A stretch of 64,000 nt of DNA from Flectonema sp. DT1601 (GCA_964019425.1 OZ025815.1:620001-684000), one strand, 5' to 3'. Shown: positions 21,184-35,900, counted from the first letter of the stretch. Made by a program: numbers and translations. Notes: a model not told the origin generated them from the letters alone.

Positions 21184-24100
21184 CTACAACATCACCTCAA
21201 CACCCGGATGACCATCAGGACAGGTTCCGTCAGCGCAGCATGAGATGCCATTGGCAACACCGCAGTTACCTGCATTTTTAATGGCAAATGGACACCAGTC
21301 AGATGATTGCGAGCACCACTTTACTGACCACTCACTACCGTGAGGTTTTGTGCGGTCATAACCAAGCTGTGTGTTTGTTAGTTGTGTAATGTTAAGTTGT
21401 TGTTGTTGTTGTTGTTGTTGTTATTTTTTTTCTCCACATTTTTCACATTCAAAAAAATATACATACCAAAACACGATGGGTGTGTGCGTTGGCCTCGGTT
21501 GACGTTTTGGAAATTTCAGTGATGACACCAGTAGTGAGTTTGATTACTTCCGCAGGACTGATTTGAATCTGATGGGTGTGACCACCTCCCACAACAAGTC
21601 TAAGTGCAGTTCCGTATGCCTCAGCACGGGTTTCTGCGATGATGTTTTTAATTTCTTTCTTACTACTTCCCATGATGAGTTCTTCAATAGCCTTCGTTTC
21701 TTTCCATATAGTAGATCCGTGTTCGTGAACAGGAAATATTGGATATCTCTGTCTCAGTTGACCAATCCCTTCAATTTCAGGAGTAAGAATCCAATGACCA
21801 GATGCACGAACTTGTCTTTCGGTACCTCCATTGTCCTCAACGTATGTGGTTGATCCTGAGGTGTCAGCAGGATCAACATTCTTTGGATCCTTAAAGAAGG
21901 ATGCAGGTGTTCTGTAAAAAGAACCTTGGTTTGTACCTTTGAAAGCACTGCCTTTCTTACCAGTACGTCCACCAGCTGTAACATCGTAATTAACATTGTA
22001 TCTATCATAGTAATTAATGTTGTACGGATTCCACTCAGTAAGGGGTGTTTGAAAAACTATCTCAAGAGGCATGGCGTATGTCCATCTCTGTTCCCAACAT
22101 TTCTTGTAGACGCACTTTTTCTTTTTCCAATGGCACTTTGCTTCAATTGCGTTGTTGCCCAATTCATTGGCTTCCCATTTACGGTTTTCATTGCATGCGT
22201 CTTCGTCTTTGATGGCTTTGCATTGGTTTTCACGTGTGGCATCTCCAGGGTCGGTCATGTCGTCGCTTGAAACCTCAGTGCAAACAGTCATCGGACTAAC
22301 TCGTTTGTTGGTTGTCTGAGCTGCGAATAGGAGATCATTGAATGCACGTTTCTTTCCAGTTCTGCCCATGGCATCCTTCTTCTTGTGAGAGTAGTATCTG
22401 GAGTACTTTGCGCTGTTAAGAGTTTGTGTACCATCCCAAGTTGTGCAAATAGGACCAAATGCCTCATCAGTAAGGTTACCCTGGTTAGGCCCATCGAACC
22501 CAACAATATCCTCCATTAGTTCGTCAATGAATTCGTGGGTTGTTTTTCCCTTAGGCCAAGGACCTTTAGGATCAAAGTACTGTTCTGAAGTTGGATTAAT
22601 ATCAAACAGCGCTCTATTGGTTTTCGCTAACTGCTCTCTGGTGACTGGTCGCGATTCTCTGATTTGAACGTGAACTTCATTCTTTACTCTAAATCTAGCG
22701 GTAGGGATTTCAATGTCAATTTTTTTACACAATATCCTGTAGAACCACTGAGCTGTCTTAGGCTCGAAAGTATCAGTAGCTCCTCCCTTGTCATTCATTG
22801 AACGGAAACATGTTGGAAGGTATGGAAGATTCTCCAGCAAGTTCTTCTGCCCGCTGTTGATGTAAAAGTTTGTCTTTTCATTCAAATCTGCCCAACTGTC
22901 GGCATCAATGTGATGACGCTCTGAAGCAAATGGCTCGGCGATGTCTTCTTGAGAGTTTACCCATGCACCTTCTAAGTAACACAAAACCGGTTTGAAGTAT
23001 GGACGATAGTCTCTGTGTGTTGTGTTTTGATCATTCCATGCTCTGAACCACTCTCGCATTTCAGCGACTTGCTTACTGACGCTACCAGCGGATAGTACTG
23101 GCGGGGGTACGTCAGGGTAGAGCATGTCACGAGTTGGTGGCGGCCATGTCTTTGTGAAGATTTCAAGACTGATATTGTGATCAGCTTCTTTTAATGAATA
23201 ATCATTGTGTCTGGTGGTGAATTGAACTCCGTTGAGAACAGCTCCAAACTCACCCAATCCAATCGTGTGATGAGTGTTTGCGTGATTGTGCATACCGGCA
23301 GCTCCATAACCGACGAATGATGGTTCGTGGTAGGAATCAGTTCCCTGTTCCCCAGAACGAACAATTGTTAAACCAGACTGACCCTGTTCACGAACTCTCT
23401 CTTGAATTCTAAACTCATAAGCAATTAACTGACGACCAATTGCTGCAACTGCTCCCTTGAGTCTCGCAACACTCGCCGAGTCAATTTCCTGTCCACTTTT
23501 AATTCCATACTTTGAAGGATCATAAAGAGGACAGGTAGCCATAACTTCTTCGGTTGGTTCCAACACATTCACTTTAATCTTTGTCCCATCAACGCAGAAG
23601 CTCTTTCTCTCTTTTGCGTCTTTAGCCCCTTGTTTGTCAGATCCGAAATAGTATACTTTTGATTCAGTGAGTTCGAATGTGTAATTCCTACCCTTTGCTT
23701 CCAATCCTTGAAAATCAAGCAGACCAGCTTTGAGTTTTGCTCTGCTGAAATCACAGTCTTTGAAAGCACTCTCATCATCAAATAAATACACGTTTCTCTT
23801 TTTATCACTTCCTCTCCAAAACACAAGAGTGTCTCCGACATAAGCACCCACAGGGTCTTGTGACATGTATGAAGTCCATCGACAGTTTCCATTTGTAATA
23901 CTGGTTTGGGTATCCATAGAGGTACCTGGAGAACCAGTAGGACGTGCTGCTGCTCCACCAACCGTGCACTTGCTAGCACTGGTACCGTAACTTCTAAAAG
24001 TATATCTTGTAACAGGAATGTAGACGTCAGTGACATTTGGTTTAATTGTACAGTAGCCGTCTCTTCCTGGAGGACCAGTCGTATTCAAGTCTTTGATTGT

Positions 24101-24571
24101 TGAGTTCAGAGTTTCAATCTGTTTTCTCAAATCATCCATCTCAGCAGATGATGCTGGAGATGTGTTTGATGAATTAGTAGGAGGTTGAGGATGAGCAGTA
24201 CCGTTTCTGACAGTAATCATTTGTTGTTGGAGTACTTGAACAGCAGACTCTAACGATGTTAGTCGGCGTTCGACTTCGCGAGTCATACTTTTGGACCATT
24301 TGACTCCGTTACTCCATTCAATTAATCCAAGACGTTCGTTAAACTTTCCTGTTGCTCCAATTGTTTGGAGTAGACCATCAGCAGGTGTTACCATAGTACC
24401 ACTCACTGTTGCTGTTCCATATTTTGTCGTCAGCTTACAACTTGATTCCGTTACTTTCATTACGTCTTCAGTGGCTGTATCAAACCAATCTCCACTAAAA
24501 TTCTCGCACTGCGCTGCCGCTCCTGCGACTATCGTCGCAAACAACGCTGCCAAGCAGCGCGTTGTTGACAT
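21184..24571 (-). CDS. Secreted His/Cys-rich protein, array copy 2
   Basis: Exon 1 is 21467-24571 and exon 2 21184-21366, with the same intron and the same predicted protein as copies 1 and 3. It has a signal peptide, coiled-coil then GPPGRDG, a central His cluster, C-terminal HTH motifs and a Cys-rich last exon. Identity to its neighbours at the protein level means recent duplication or gene conversion. Nothing distinguishes its likely role from copy 1; dosage is the obvious consequence of the array. Confidence 0.85.
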
Positions 24572-24589
24572 TTGATTTGGAGTGTTGCT

Positions 24590-24597
24590 TATTTATA
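24590..24597 (-). promoter_or_regulatory. TATA box, array copy 2
   Basis: TATAAATA at the same distance from the ATG as in copy 1. Confidence 0.6.
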
Positions 24598-27120
24598 GCT
24601 TTAACAACTCTCTGTGAGATAAGAAAGAGGGTGATAGTTTGACAAGAAGAAAAACGGCAAATAAATAGAAACAGAAAAATGAAGTAGTTGAGGAGAAGAC
24701 ATTTGAAAAGTGCCAAAAAGACAAGATGAAGAAAGGACAACTTACAAAGGTTAATATTAATGGTAACAATATGTGCATTTCAAAAGCAGCTTAGCTACGT
24801 GTGGAAAGATAGATTCGGGGATGAAACAAAATATGTTTTTTTTTTTTTTTTCGTACTCCCTTTGCTAGGTTTTATTTATTTATTCTTATTTTCTAGCGCA
24901 GGTTGGGGGAAGGATGAAGGGGAAAAGCGTTCAGTTGCTAACTATGTTTGCGTCACAATATTAAAGAAAAATTTTTTTGACAACAAGTCAGCGAAAAAAC
25001 ACGACACCAGCATTGAGCCAGAGACACAGTGAGGAAAAAAAATACTGAAAAGAACACGCTGCTAACTTCTTGAATAGGACTCCCCTCAGCGAAGAGGGGT
25101 TCTCCCAAGCACAGCTTATCTCCTTTCTTTTTGCTTATTGAACAGACAAGATCAGACGAGGTCTTTCTTTACTTGTTTTTTTCTGTTTGTGTGCACTTCA
25201 AGCGAACAAAGAATGTCGAATTTGCAGATTGGGGGAAGAAAAAAATGCACTATTGCAATCATAGAAGAAAGAATGTGAAGGTTCTTTTTTCTTTTAAAAA
25301 AGTTGATTTTAAGTTCTCTCAATCAAAAACCATCAGGTAATCCTTTTCGTACATAACTGGAGAATCAACATTATATAATTTATTTTCATATAATTCTGAA
25401 TAGGAAGGTATTCAACCACTAAAAAAAAAAAAAAAAAAAAACCTTTCGGTCACGTTTTGATAAATCAAAGAGCAGAAAAATAAATTTCCGTCTATCCAAG
25501 TGGAGATACCTCGTTGTTTTGTGGATAACAGTTTTCTTTTTTTTTTTTTTTTCTGTTGTTGTTTTATATATAGCTGTTTCAGTTGATGAACTACTGACCA
25601 TGGTTCCTTTCTGCCGGACAATCGTTTGGTAGGTACAAGAAGAAGGAAAAAAAAAAAGAAAATCAACAACCAATAAGAAGTCAAGCAGACAATACGACAA
25701 GTATTTTGTCAAATTCTTTTTTTTTTTTTTTTTTCTGGTGTTCGGAAAGGAGAAAAAGAAAAGGATATCCTTCTTTTTCTTTTTCTTCTGTAAAAAAAAA
25801 TGATTAAAAAGTAAAATATGCCAAGGTGTCGTTGGTGTTGTGGTGTACACTTTTATTTTATTTTTTCCCTTCTACCCCCAAGTGTGTACAACAGGGTCTT
25901 CCTTCCCCGCTGACAGTTTCAAGTCCGTTCCCTTGGCTGCTGTTTCGCCAGATAGTAGGTAGGGACAGAAGGAATCTCATTGGTCCATTCATGCGCGTCT
26001 TTAATTAGAAGACGAGGCATTTGGATACTCATAGTTACTCCCGCCGTTTACCTGCGCTTGACCTCGTTGGCAGCAGACTAATCAGCAGATGATGAGGTTC
26101 ACTGACTAAAGCAATAATATCACAAGGTGGTATTACAGGTCCTGAAAACCCAAATGTAATTTTTTTTTTTGTCATCCTTTTTGTGCATGCGTCAAAACAA
26201 CCAACTGTGCCTATCAAGAAAGGCAACGCAGCGCGTGTGTGTTCGTTGAGCGTGAGTTCACAGTTCATGGTTTCGACGTTTGTTCCGAAACAAGATGTGA
26301 TTAAAGAAAAAAAAGAATCGACGTAAAGTAAAGCCTGGGGTCAAACAAATGGTACAGACCTGGAAATAAAAAATGGCTGGGGAACTACAGAAGGGGACAA
26401 ACCTGGAGCTGCTTACACACGGGCTCAATACACCAACCTAATTATAAAGGAAAGCCCCCATAAAAAGGGTATTTCCGTAGACCACTACAGCCACCACTGC
26501 ATAGAGAAAACCAGCGGGAGTGTTACAAGAAAACAAGGGGGAAAAAAAGAGACCTACTCTTTCCCCTCTTTCCTGCACCTAAACAGAAAGACTTCTTAAC
26601 ATACGTGGGAAAGAAAACGGATATTGTAAGAAGCAAAACAAGACAACAGAAAATAATATTAAAAAAAGAAGCTTTTTTAAAAAAAAAAAAAAAAAAAAAA
26701 AGGGAGGGAATAGGCCAACAATTTGTTCTTTTTTTGGGACTAATAATTCTATGATTCAAATAATAAAGACAAATGCGTGTTGGATTCGTCTTTTAGACTC
26801 CCCCAACCTCATTCAACAAGAGCGTGCAGATAATTAATATCCAAAACCTCTCTATTTAATGGGTGAGTTCTGAGGCAATACCCACCGTGTTATGTTGCAA
26901 GTGGATTTCCAAAGTCCGCACTGATTTTTTCAGATGATAAATGAATTTTGTACCAAAAAAAAAAAAAAAAAAAAAATTCCTAAAGTAATAACTCTCGCAG
27001 TAAACAAAAGAAATATCTCCCTCACGTGTATGTGATGAACCTGTTTTTTTTTTTTTTTTTTTTTCCCCAATTGATGAAAACAGGATTTCGAAGAAAAAAC
27101 AGAAATAACACAAACCTGAC

Positions 27121-30100
27121 CTACAACATCACCTCAACACCCGGATGACCATCAGGACAGGTTCCGTCAGCGCAGCATGAGATGCCATTGGCAACACCGC
27201 AGTTACCTGCATTTTTAATGGCAAATGGACACCAGTCAGATGATTGCGAGCACCACTTTACTGACCACTCACTACCGTGAGGTTTTGTGCGGTCATAACC
27301 AAGCTGTGTGTTTGTTAGTTGTGTAATGTTAAGTTGTTGTTGTTGTTGTTGTTGTTGTTATTTTTTTTCTCCACATTTTTCACATTCAAAAAAATATACA
27401 TACCAAAACACGATGGGTGTGTGCGTTGGCCTCGGTTGACGTTTTGGAAATTTCAGTGATGACACCAGTAGTGAGTTTGATTACTTCCGCAGGACTGATT
27501 TGAATCTGATGGGTGTGACCACCTCCCACAACAAGTCTAAGTGCAGTTCCGTATGCCTCAGCACGGGTTTCTGCGATGATGTTTTTAATTTCTTTCTTAC
27601 TACTTCCCATGATGAGTTCTTCAATAGCCTTCGTTTCTTTCCATATAGTAGATCCGTGTTCGTGAACAGGAAATATTGGATATCTCTGTCTCAGTTGACC
27701 AATCCCTTCAATTTCAGGAGTAAGAATCCAATGACCAGATGCACGAACTTGTCTTTCGGTACCTCCATTGTCCTCAACGTATGTGGTTGATCCTGAGGTG
27801 TCAGCAGGATCAACATTCTTTGGATCCTTAAAGAAGGATGCAGGTGTTCTGTAAAAAGAACCTTGGTTTGTACCTTTGAAAGCACTGCCTTTCTTACCAG
27901 TACGTCCACCAGCTGTAACATCGTAATTAACATTGTATCTATCATAGTAATTAATGTTGTACGGATTCCACTCAGTAAGGGGTGTTTGAAAAACTATCTC
28001 AAGAGGCATGGCGTATGTCCATCTCTGTTCCCAACATTTCTTGTAGACGCACTTTTTCTTTTTCCAATGGCACTTTGCTTCAATTGCGTTGTTGCCCAAT
28101 TCATTGGCTTCCCATTTACGGTTTTCATTGCATGCGTCTTCGTCTTTGATGGCTTTGCATTGGTTTTCACGTGTGGCATCTCCAGGGTCGGTCATGTCGT
28201 CGCTTGAAACCTCAGTGCAAACAGTCATCGGACTAACTCGTTTGTTGGTTGTCTGAGCTGCGAATAGGAGATCATTGAATGCACGTTTCTTTCCAGTTCT
28301 GCCCATGGCATCCTTCTTCTTGTGAGAGTAGTATCTGGAGTACTTTGCGCTGTTAAGAGTTTGTGTACCATCCCAAGTTGTGCAAATAGGACCAAATGCC
28401 TCATCAGTAAGGTTACCCTGGTTAGGCCCATCGAACCCAACAATATCCTCCATTAGTTCGTCAATGAATTCGTGGGTTGTTTTTCCCTTAGGCCAAGGAC
28501 CTTTAGGATCAAAGTACTGTTCTGAAGTTGGATTAATATCAAACAGCGCTCTATTGGTTTTCGCTAACTGCTCTCTGGTGACTGGTCGCGATTCTCTGAT
28601 TTGAACGTGAACTTCATTCTTTACTCTAAATCTAGCGGTAGGGATTTCAATGTCAATTTTTTTACACAATATCCTGTAGAACCACTGAGCTGTCTTAGGC
28701 TCGAAAGTATCAGTAGCTCCTCCCTTGTCATTCATTGAACGGAAACATGTTGGAAGGTATGGAAGATTCTCCAGCAAGTTCTTCTGCCCGCTGTTGATGT
28801 AAAAGTTTGTCTTTTCATTCAAATCTGCCCAACTGTCGGCATCAATGTGATGACGCTCTGAAGCAAATGGCTCGGCGATGTCTTCTTGAGAGTTTACCCA
28901 TGCACCTTCTAAGTAACACAAAACCGGTTTGAAGTATGGACGATAGTCTCTGTGTGTTGTGTTTTGATCATTCCATGCTCTGAACCACTCTCGCATTTCA
29001 GCGACTTGCTTACTGACGCTACCAGCGGATAGTACTGGCGGGGGTACGTCAGGGTAGAGCATGTCACGAGTTGGTGGCGGCCATGTCTTTGTGAAGATTT
29101 CAAGACTGATATTGTGATCAGCTTCTTTTAATGAATAATCATTGTGTCTGGTGGTGAATTGAACTCCGTTGAGAACAGCTCCAAACTCACCCAATCCAAT
29201 CGTGTGATGAGTGTTTGCGTGATTGTGCATACCGGCAGCTCCATAACCGACGAATGATGGTTCGTGGTAGGAATCAGTTCCCTGTTCCCCAGAACGAACA
29301 ATTGTTAAACCAGACTGACCCTGTTCACGAACTCTCTCTTGAATTCTAAACTCATAAGCAATTAACTGACGACCAATTGCTGCAACTGCTCCCTTGAGTC
29401 TCGCAACACTCGCCGAGTCAATTTCCTGTCCACTTTTAATTCCATACTTTGAAGGATCATAAAGAGGACAGGTAGCCATAACTTCTTCGGTTGGTTCCAA
29501 CACATTCACTTTAATCTTTGTCCCATCAACGCAGAAGCTCTTTCTCTCTTTTGCGTCTTTAGCCCCTTGTTTGTCAGATCCGAAATAGTATACTTTTGAT
29601 TCAGTGAGTTCGAATGTGTAATTCCTACCCTTTGCTTCCAATCCTTGAAAATCAAGCAGACCAGCTTTGAGTTTTGCTCTGCTGAAATCACAGTCTTTGA
29701 AAGCACTCTCATCATCAAATAAATACACGTTTCTCTTTTTATCACTTCCTCTCCAAAACACAAGAGTGTCTCCGACATAAGCACCCACAGGGTCTTGTGA
29801 CATGTATGAAGTCCATCGACAGTTTCCATTTGTAATACTGGTTTGGGTATCCATAGAGGTACCTGGAGAACCAGTAGGACGTGCTGCTGCTCCACCAACC
29901 GTGCACTTGCTAGCACTGGTACCGTAACTTCTAAAAGTATATCTTGTAACAGGAATGTAGACGTCAGTGACATTTGGTTTAATTGTACAGTAGCCGTCTC
30001 TTCCTGGAGGACCAGTCGTATTCAAGTCTTTGATTGTTGAGTTCAGAGTTTCAATCTGTTTTCTCAAATCATCCATCTCAGCAGATGATGCTGGAGATGT

Positions 30101-30508
30101 GTTTGATGAATTAGTAGGAGGTTGAGGATGAGCAGTACCGTTTCTGACAGTAATCATTTGTTGTTGGAGTACTTGAACAGCAGACTCTAACGATGTTAGT
30201 CGGCGTTCGACTTCGCGAGTCATACTTTTGGACCATTTGACTCCGTTACTCCATTCAATTAATCCAAGACGTTCGTTAAACTTTCCTGTTGCTCCAATTG
30301 TTTGGAGTAGACCATCAGCAGGTGTTACCATAGTACCACTCACTGTTGCTGTTCCATATTTTGTCGTCAGCTTACAACTTGATTCCGTTACTTTCATTAC
30401 GTCTTCAGTGGCTGTATCAAACCAATCTCCACTAAAATTCTCGCACTGCGCTGCCGCTCCTGCGACTATCGTCGCAAACAACGCTGCCAAGCAGCGCGTT
30501 GTTGACAT
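27121..30508 (-). CDS. Secreted His/Cys-rich protein, array copy 3
   Basis: Exon 1 is 27404-30508 and exon 2 27121-27303. The first 1,035 residues match copies 1 and 2. Its promoter-proximal DNA is the same for at least 100 bp, then diverges near 30670-30700 where it meets unit 4. The identical repeat lengths in intron and spacer compared with copy 2 suggest either very recent duplication or a collapsed and re-expanded assembly. Confidence 0.85.
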
Positions 30509-30526
30509 TTGATTTGGAGTGTTGCT

Positions 30527-30534
30527 TATTTATA
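30527..30534 (-). promoter_or_regulatory. TATA box, array copy 3
   Basis: TATAAATA at the same distance from the ATG as in copy 1. Confidence 0.6.
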
Positions 30535-31360
30535 GCTTTAACAACTCTCTGTGAGATAAGAAAGAGGGTGATAGTTTGACAAGAAGAAAAACGGCAAATA
30601 AATAGAAACAGAAAAATGAAGTAGTTGAGGAGAAGACATTTGAAAAGTGCCAAAAAGACAAGATGAAGAAAGGAAAACTTAAAAAGGTTAATATCAAAGG
30701 GTAACAATATGTGCATTTCAAAAGCAGCTTAGCTACGTGTGGAAAGATAGAACTCGGGGATGAAACAAAATATGTTTTTTTTTAAATTATTTTCGTACTC
30801 CCTTTGCTAGGTTTTATTTATTTATTCTTATTTTCTAGCGCAGGTTGGGGGAAGGATGAGGAAAAAAGCGTTCAGTTGCTAACTATGTTTGCGTCACAAT
30901 ATTAAAGAAAAGAAAAAAAAAAAACTTAAAAATGGTGATGAAATGTCTCTTACTTTTTTTTCATTTCCGTTTTTTTTTTTTTTTTTTTTTTTTTTGACAA
31001 CAAGTCAGCGAAAAAACACGACACCAGCATTGAGCCAGAGACACAGTGAGGAAAAAAAATACTGAAAAGAACACGCTGCTAACTTCTTGAATAGGACTCC
31101 CCCCAGCGAAGAGGGGTTCTCCCAAGCACAGCTTATCTCCTTTCTTTTTGCTTATTGAACAGACAAGATCAGACGAGGTCTTTCTTTACTTGTTTTTTTC
31201 TGTTTGTTTGCACTTCAAGCGAACAAAGAATGTCGAATTTGCAGATTGGGGGTAAAGAAAAAATGCACTATTGTACATAGAAGAAAGAAAGAATGTGAAG
31301 ATTCTTTTTTCTTTAAAAGTTGATTTTGAATTAATTCCGAATAGGAAGGTATTCAACCAC

Positions 31361-31396
<36 letters not shown>

Positions 31397-32944
31397 CAGT
31401 CACGTTTTTTATAAATCAAAGAGCAGAAAAATAAATTTCCGTCTATCCAAGTGGAGATACCTCGTTGTTTTGTGGATAACAGTATTCGTCTTTTTTTTTT
31501 TTGGTAGGTACAGGAAGAAGAAAAAAAAAAAGAAAATCAACAACCAATAAGAAGTCAAGCAGACAATACGACAAGTATTTTGTCAAATTCTTTTTTTTTT
31601 TTTTTTTTTCTGGTGTTCGGAAAGGAGAAAAAGAAAAGGATATCCTTCTTTTTCTTTTTCTTCTGTAAAAAAAAATGATTAAAAAGTAAAATATGCCAAG
31701 GTGTCGTTGGTGTTGTGGTGTACACTTTTATTTTATTTTTTCCCTTCTACCCCCAAGTGTGTACAACAGGGTCTTCCTTCCCCGCTGACAGTTTCAAGTC
31801 CGTTCCCTTGGCTGCTGTTTCGCCAGATAGTAGGTAGGGACAGAAGGAATCTCATTGGTCCATTCATGCGCGTCTTTAATTAGAAGACGAGGCATTTGGA
31901 TACTCATAGTTACTCCCGCCGTTTACCTGCGCTTGACCTCGTTGGCAGCAGACTAATCGGCAGATGATGAGGTTCACTGACTAAAGCAATAATATCACAA
32001 GGTGGTATTACAGGTCCTGAAAACCCAAATGTAATTTTTTTTTTTGTCATCCTTTTTGTGCATGCGTCAAAACAACCAACTGTGCCTATCAAGAAAGGCA
32101 ACGCAGCGCGTGTGTGTTCGTTGAGCGTGAGTTCACAGTTCATGGTTTCGACGTTTGTTCCGAAACAAGATGTGATTAAAGAAAAAAAAGAATCGACGTA
32201 AAGTAAAGCCTGGGGTCAAACAAATGGTACAGACCTGGAAATAAAAAATGGCTGGGGAACTACAGAAGGGGACAAACCTGGAGCTGCTTACACACGGGCT
32301 CAATACACAAACCTAATTATAAAGGAAAGCCCCCATAAAAAGGGTATTTCCGTAGACCACTACAGCCACCACTGCATAGAGAAAACCAGCGGGAGTGTTA
32401 CAAGAAAACAAGGGGGAAAAAAGACCTACTCTTTCCCCTCTTTCCTGCACCTAAACAGAAAGATTTCTTAACATACGTGGGAAAGAAAACGGATATTGTA
32501 AGAAGCAAAACAAGACAACAGAAAATAAAATAAAAAAAGGGAGGGAATAGGCCAACAATTTGTTCTTTTTTTGGGACTAATAATTCTATGATTCAAATAA
32601 TAAAGACAAATGCGTGTTGGATTCGTCTTTTAGACTCCCCCAACCTCATTCAACAAGAACGTGCAGATAATTAATATCCAAAACCTCTCTATCTAATGAG
32701 TGAGTTCTGAGGCAATACCCACCGTGTTATGTTGCAAGTGGATTTCCAAAGTCCGCACTGATTTTTTCAGATGATAAATGAATTTTGTACCAAAAAAAAA
32801 AAAAAAATAATTCCTAAAGTAATAACTCTCGCAGTAAACAAAAAAAATATCTCCCTCACGTGTGATGACCCTGTTTTTTTTTTTTTTTTCCCAATTGATG
32901 AAAACAGGATTTCGAAGAAAAAACAGAAATAACACAAACCTGAC

Positions 32945-35900
32945 CTACAACATCACCTCAACACCCGGATGACCATCAGGACAGGTTCCGTCAGCGCAGC
33001 ATGAGATGCCATTGGCAACACCGCAGTTACCTGCATTTTTAATGGCAAATGGACACCAGTCAGATGATTGCGAGCACCACTTTACTGACCACTCACTACC
33101 GTGAGGTTTTGTGCGGTCATAACCAAGCTGTGTGTTTGTTAGTTGTGTAATGTTAAGTTGTTGTTGTTGTTGTTATTTTTTTTTCTCCACATTTTTCACA
33201 TTCAAAAAAATATACATACCATAACACGATGGGTGTGTGCGTTGGCCTCGGTTGACGTTTTGGAAATTTCAGTGATGACACCAGTAGTGAGTTTGATTAC
33301 TTCCGCAGGACTGATATGAATCTGATGGCTGTGACCACCTCCCACAATAAGTCTAAGTTCAGTTCCGTATGCCTCAGCACGGGTTTCTGCGATGATGTTT
33401 CTAATTTCTTTCTTACTACTTCCCATGATGAGTTCTTCAATAGCCTTCGTTTCTTTCCATATAGTAGATCCGTGTTCGTGAACAGGAAATATTGGATATC
33501 TCTGTCTCAGTTGACCAATCCCTTCAATTTCAGGAGTAAGAATCCAATGACCAGATGCACGAACTTGTCTTTCGGTACCTCCATTGTCCTCAACGTATGT
33601 GGTTGATCCAGAGGTGTCAGCAGGATCAACATTCTTTGGATCCTTAAAGAAGGATGCAGGTGTTCTGTAAAAAGAACCTTGGTTTGTACCTTTGAAAGCA
33701 CTGCCTTTCTTACCAGTACGTCCACCAGCTGTAACATCGTAATTAACATTGTATCTATCATAGTAATTAATGTTGTACGGATTCCACTCAGTAAGGGGTG
33801 TTTGAAAAACTATCTCAAGAGGCATGGCGTATGTCCATCTCTGTTCCCAACATTTCTTGTAGACGCACTTTTTCTTTTTCCAATGGCACTTTGCTTCAAT
33901 TGCGTTGTTGCCCAATTCATTGGCTTCCCATTTACGGTTTTCATTGCATGCGTCTTCGTCTTTGATGGCTTTGCATTGGTTTTCACGTGTGGCATCTCCA
34001 GGGTCGGTCATGTCGTCGCTTGAAACCTCAGTGCAAACAGTCATCGGACTAACTCGTTTGTTGGTTGTCTGAGCTGCGAATAGGAGATCATTGAATGCAC
34101 GTTTCTTTCCAGTTCTGCCCATGGCATCCTTCTTCTTGTGAGAGTAGTATCTGGAGTACTTTGCGCTGTTAAGAGTTTGTGTACCATCCCAAGTTGTGCA
34201 AATAGGACCAAATGCCTCATCAGTAAGGTTACCCTGGTTAGGCCCATCGAACCCAACAATATCCTCCATTAGTTCGTCAATGAATTCGTGGGTTGTTTTT
34301 CCCTTAGGCCAAGGACCTTTAGGATCAAAGTACTGTTCTGAAGTTGGATTAATATCAAACAGCGCTCTATTGGTTTTCGCTAACTGCTCTCTGGTGACTG
34401 GTCGCGATTCTCTGATTTGAACGTGAACTTCATTCTTTACTCTAAATCTAGCGGTAGGGATTTCAATGTCAATTTTTTTACACAATATCCTGTAGAACCA
34501 CTGAGCTGTCTTAGGCTCGAAAGTATCAGTAGCTCCTCCCTTGTCATTCATTGAACGGAAACATGTTGGAAGGTATGGAAGATTCTCCAGCAAGTTCTTC
34601 TGCCCGCTGTTGATGTAAAAGTTTGTCTTTTCATTCAAATCTGCCCAACTGTCGGCATCAATGTGATGACGCTCTGAAGCAAATGGCTCGGCGATGTCTT
34701 CTTGAGAGTTTACCCATGCACCTTCTAAGTAACACAAAACCGGTTTGAAGTATGGACGATAGTCTCTGTGTGTTGTGTTTTGATCATTCCATGCTCTGAA
34801 CCACTCTCGCATTTCAGCGACTTGCTTACTGACGCTACCAGCGGATAGTACTGGCGGGGGTACGTCAGGGTAGAGCATGTCACGAGTTGGTGGCGGCCAT
34901 GTCTTTGTGAAGATTTCAAGACTGATATTGTGATCAGCTTCTTTTAATGAATAATCATTGTGTCTGGTGGTGAATTGAACTCCGTTGAGAACAGCTCCAA
35001 ACTCACCCAATCCAATCGTGTGATGAGTGTTTGCGTGATTGTGCATACCGGCAGCTCCATAACCGACGAATGATGGTTCGTGGTAGGAATCAGTTCCCTG
35101 TTCCCCAGAACGAACAATTGTTAAACCAGACTGACCCTGTTCACGAACTCTCTCTTGAATTCTAAACTCATAAGCAATTAACTGACGACCAATTGCTGCA
35201 ACTGCTCCCTTGAGTCTCGCAACACTCGCCGAGTCAATTTCCTGTCCACTTTTAATTCCATACTTTGAAGGATCATAAAGAGGACAGGTAGCCATAACTT
35301 CTTCGGTTGGTTCCAACACATTCACTTCAATCTTTGTCCCACCAACGCAGAAGCTCTTTCTCTCTTTTGCGTCTTTAGCCCCTTGTTTGTCAGATCCGAA
35401 ATAGTATACTTTTGATTCAGTGAGTTCGAATGTGTAATTCCTACCCTTTGCTTCCAATCCTTGAAAATCAAGCAGACCAGCTTTGAGTTTTGCTCTGCTG
35501 AAATCACAGTCTTTGAAAGCACTCTCATCATCAAATAAATACACATTTCTCTTTTTATCACTTCCTCTCCAAAACACAAGAGTGTCTCCGACATAAGCAC
35601 CCACAGGGTCTTGTGACATGTATGAAGTCCATCGACAGTTTCCATTTGTAATACTGGTTTGGGTATCCATAGAGGTACCTGGAGAACCAGTAGGACGTGC
35701 TGCTGCTCCACCAACCGTGCACTTGCTAGCACTGACACCGTAACCTCTAAAAACATATCTTGTAACAGGAATGTAGACGTCAGTGACATTTGGTTTAATT
35801 GTACAGTAGCCGTCTCTTCCTGGAGGACCGGTCGTATTCAAGTCTTTGATTGTTGAGTTCAGAGTTTCAATCTGTTTTCTCAAATCATCCATCTCAGCAG

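Larger units (their letters stand above)
18833..24769 (-). repeat. Tandem array unit 2 of 4 (5,937 bp)
   Basis: In every segment I compared it reads the same as unit 3, including homopolymer lengths. It carries the gene at 21184-24571. The roughly 85-bp spacer segment of units 1 and 4 is replaced here by a short A5T7 stretch near 19030. Confidence 0.95.
24770..30707 (-). repeat. Tandem array unit 3 of 4 (5,938 bp)
   Basis: Offset from unit 2 by exactly 5,937 bp through the spacer and gene (27121-30508). It departs only in the last ~50 bp before unit 4, near 30670-30700, where several bases differ from the same junction in units 1 and 2. Confidence 0.95.
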
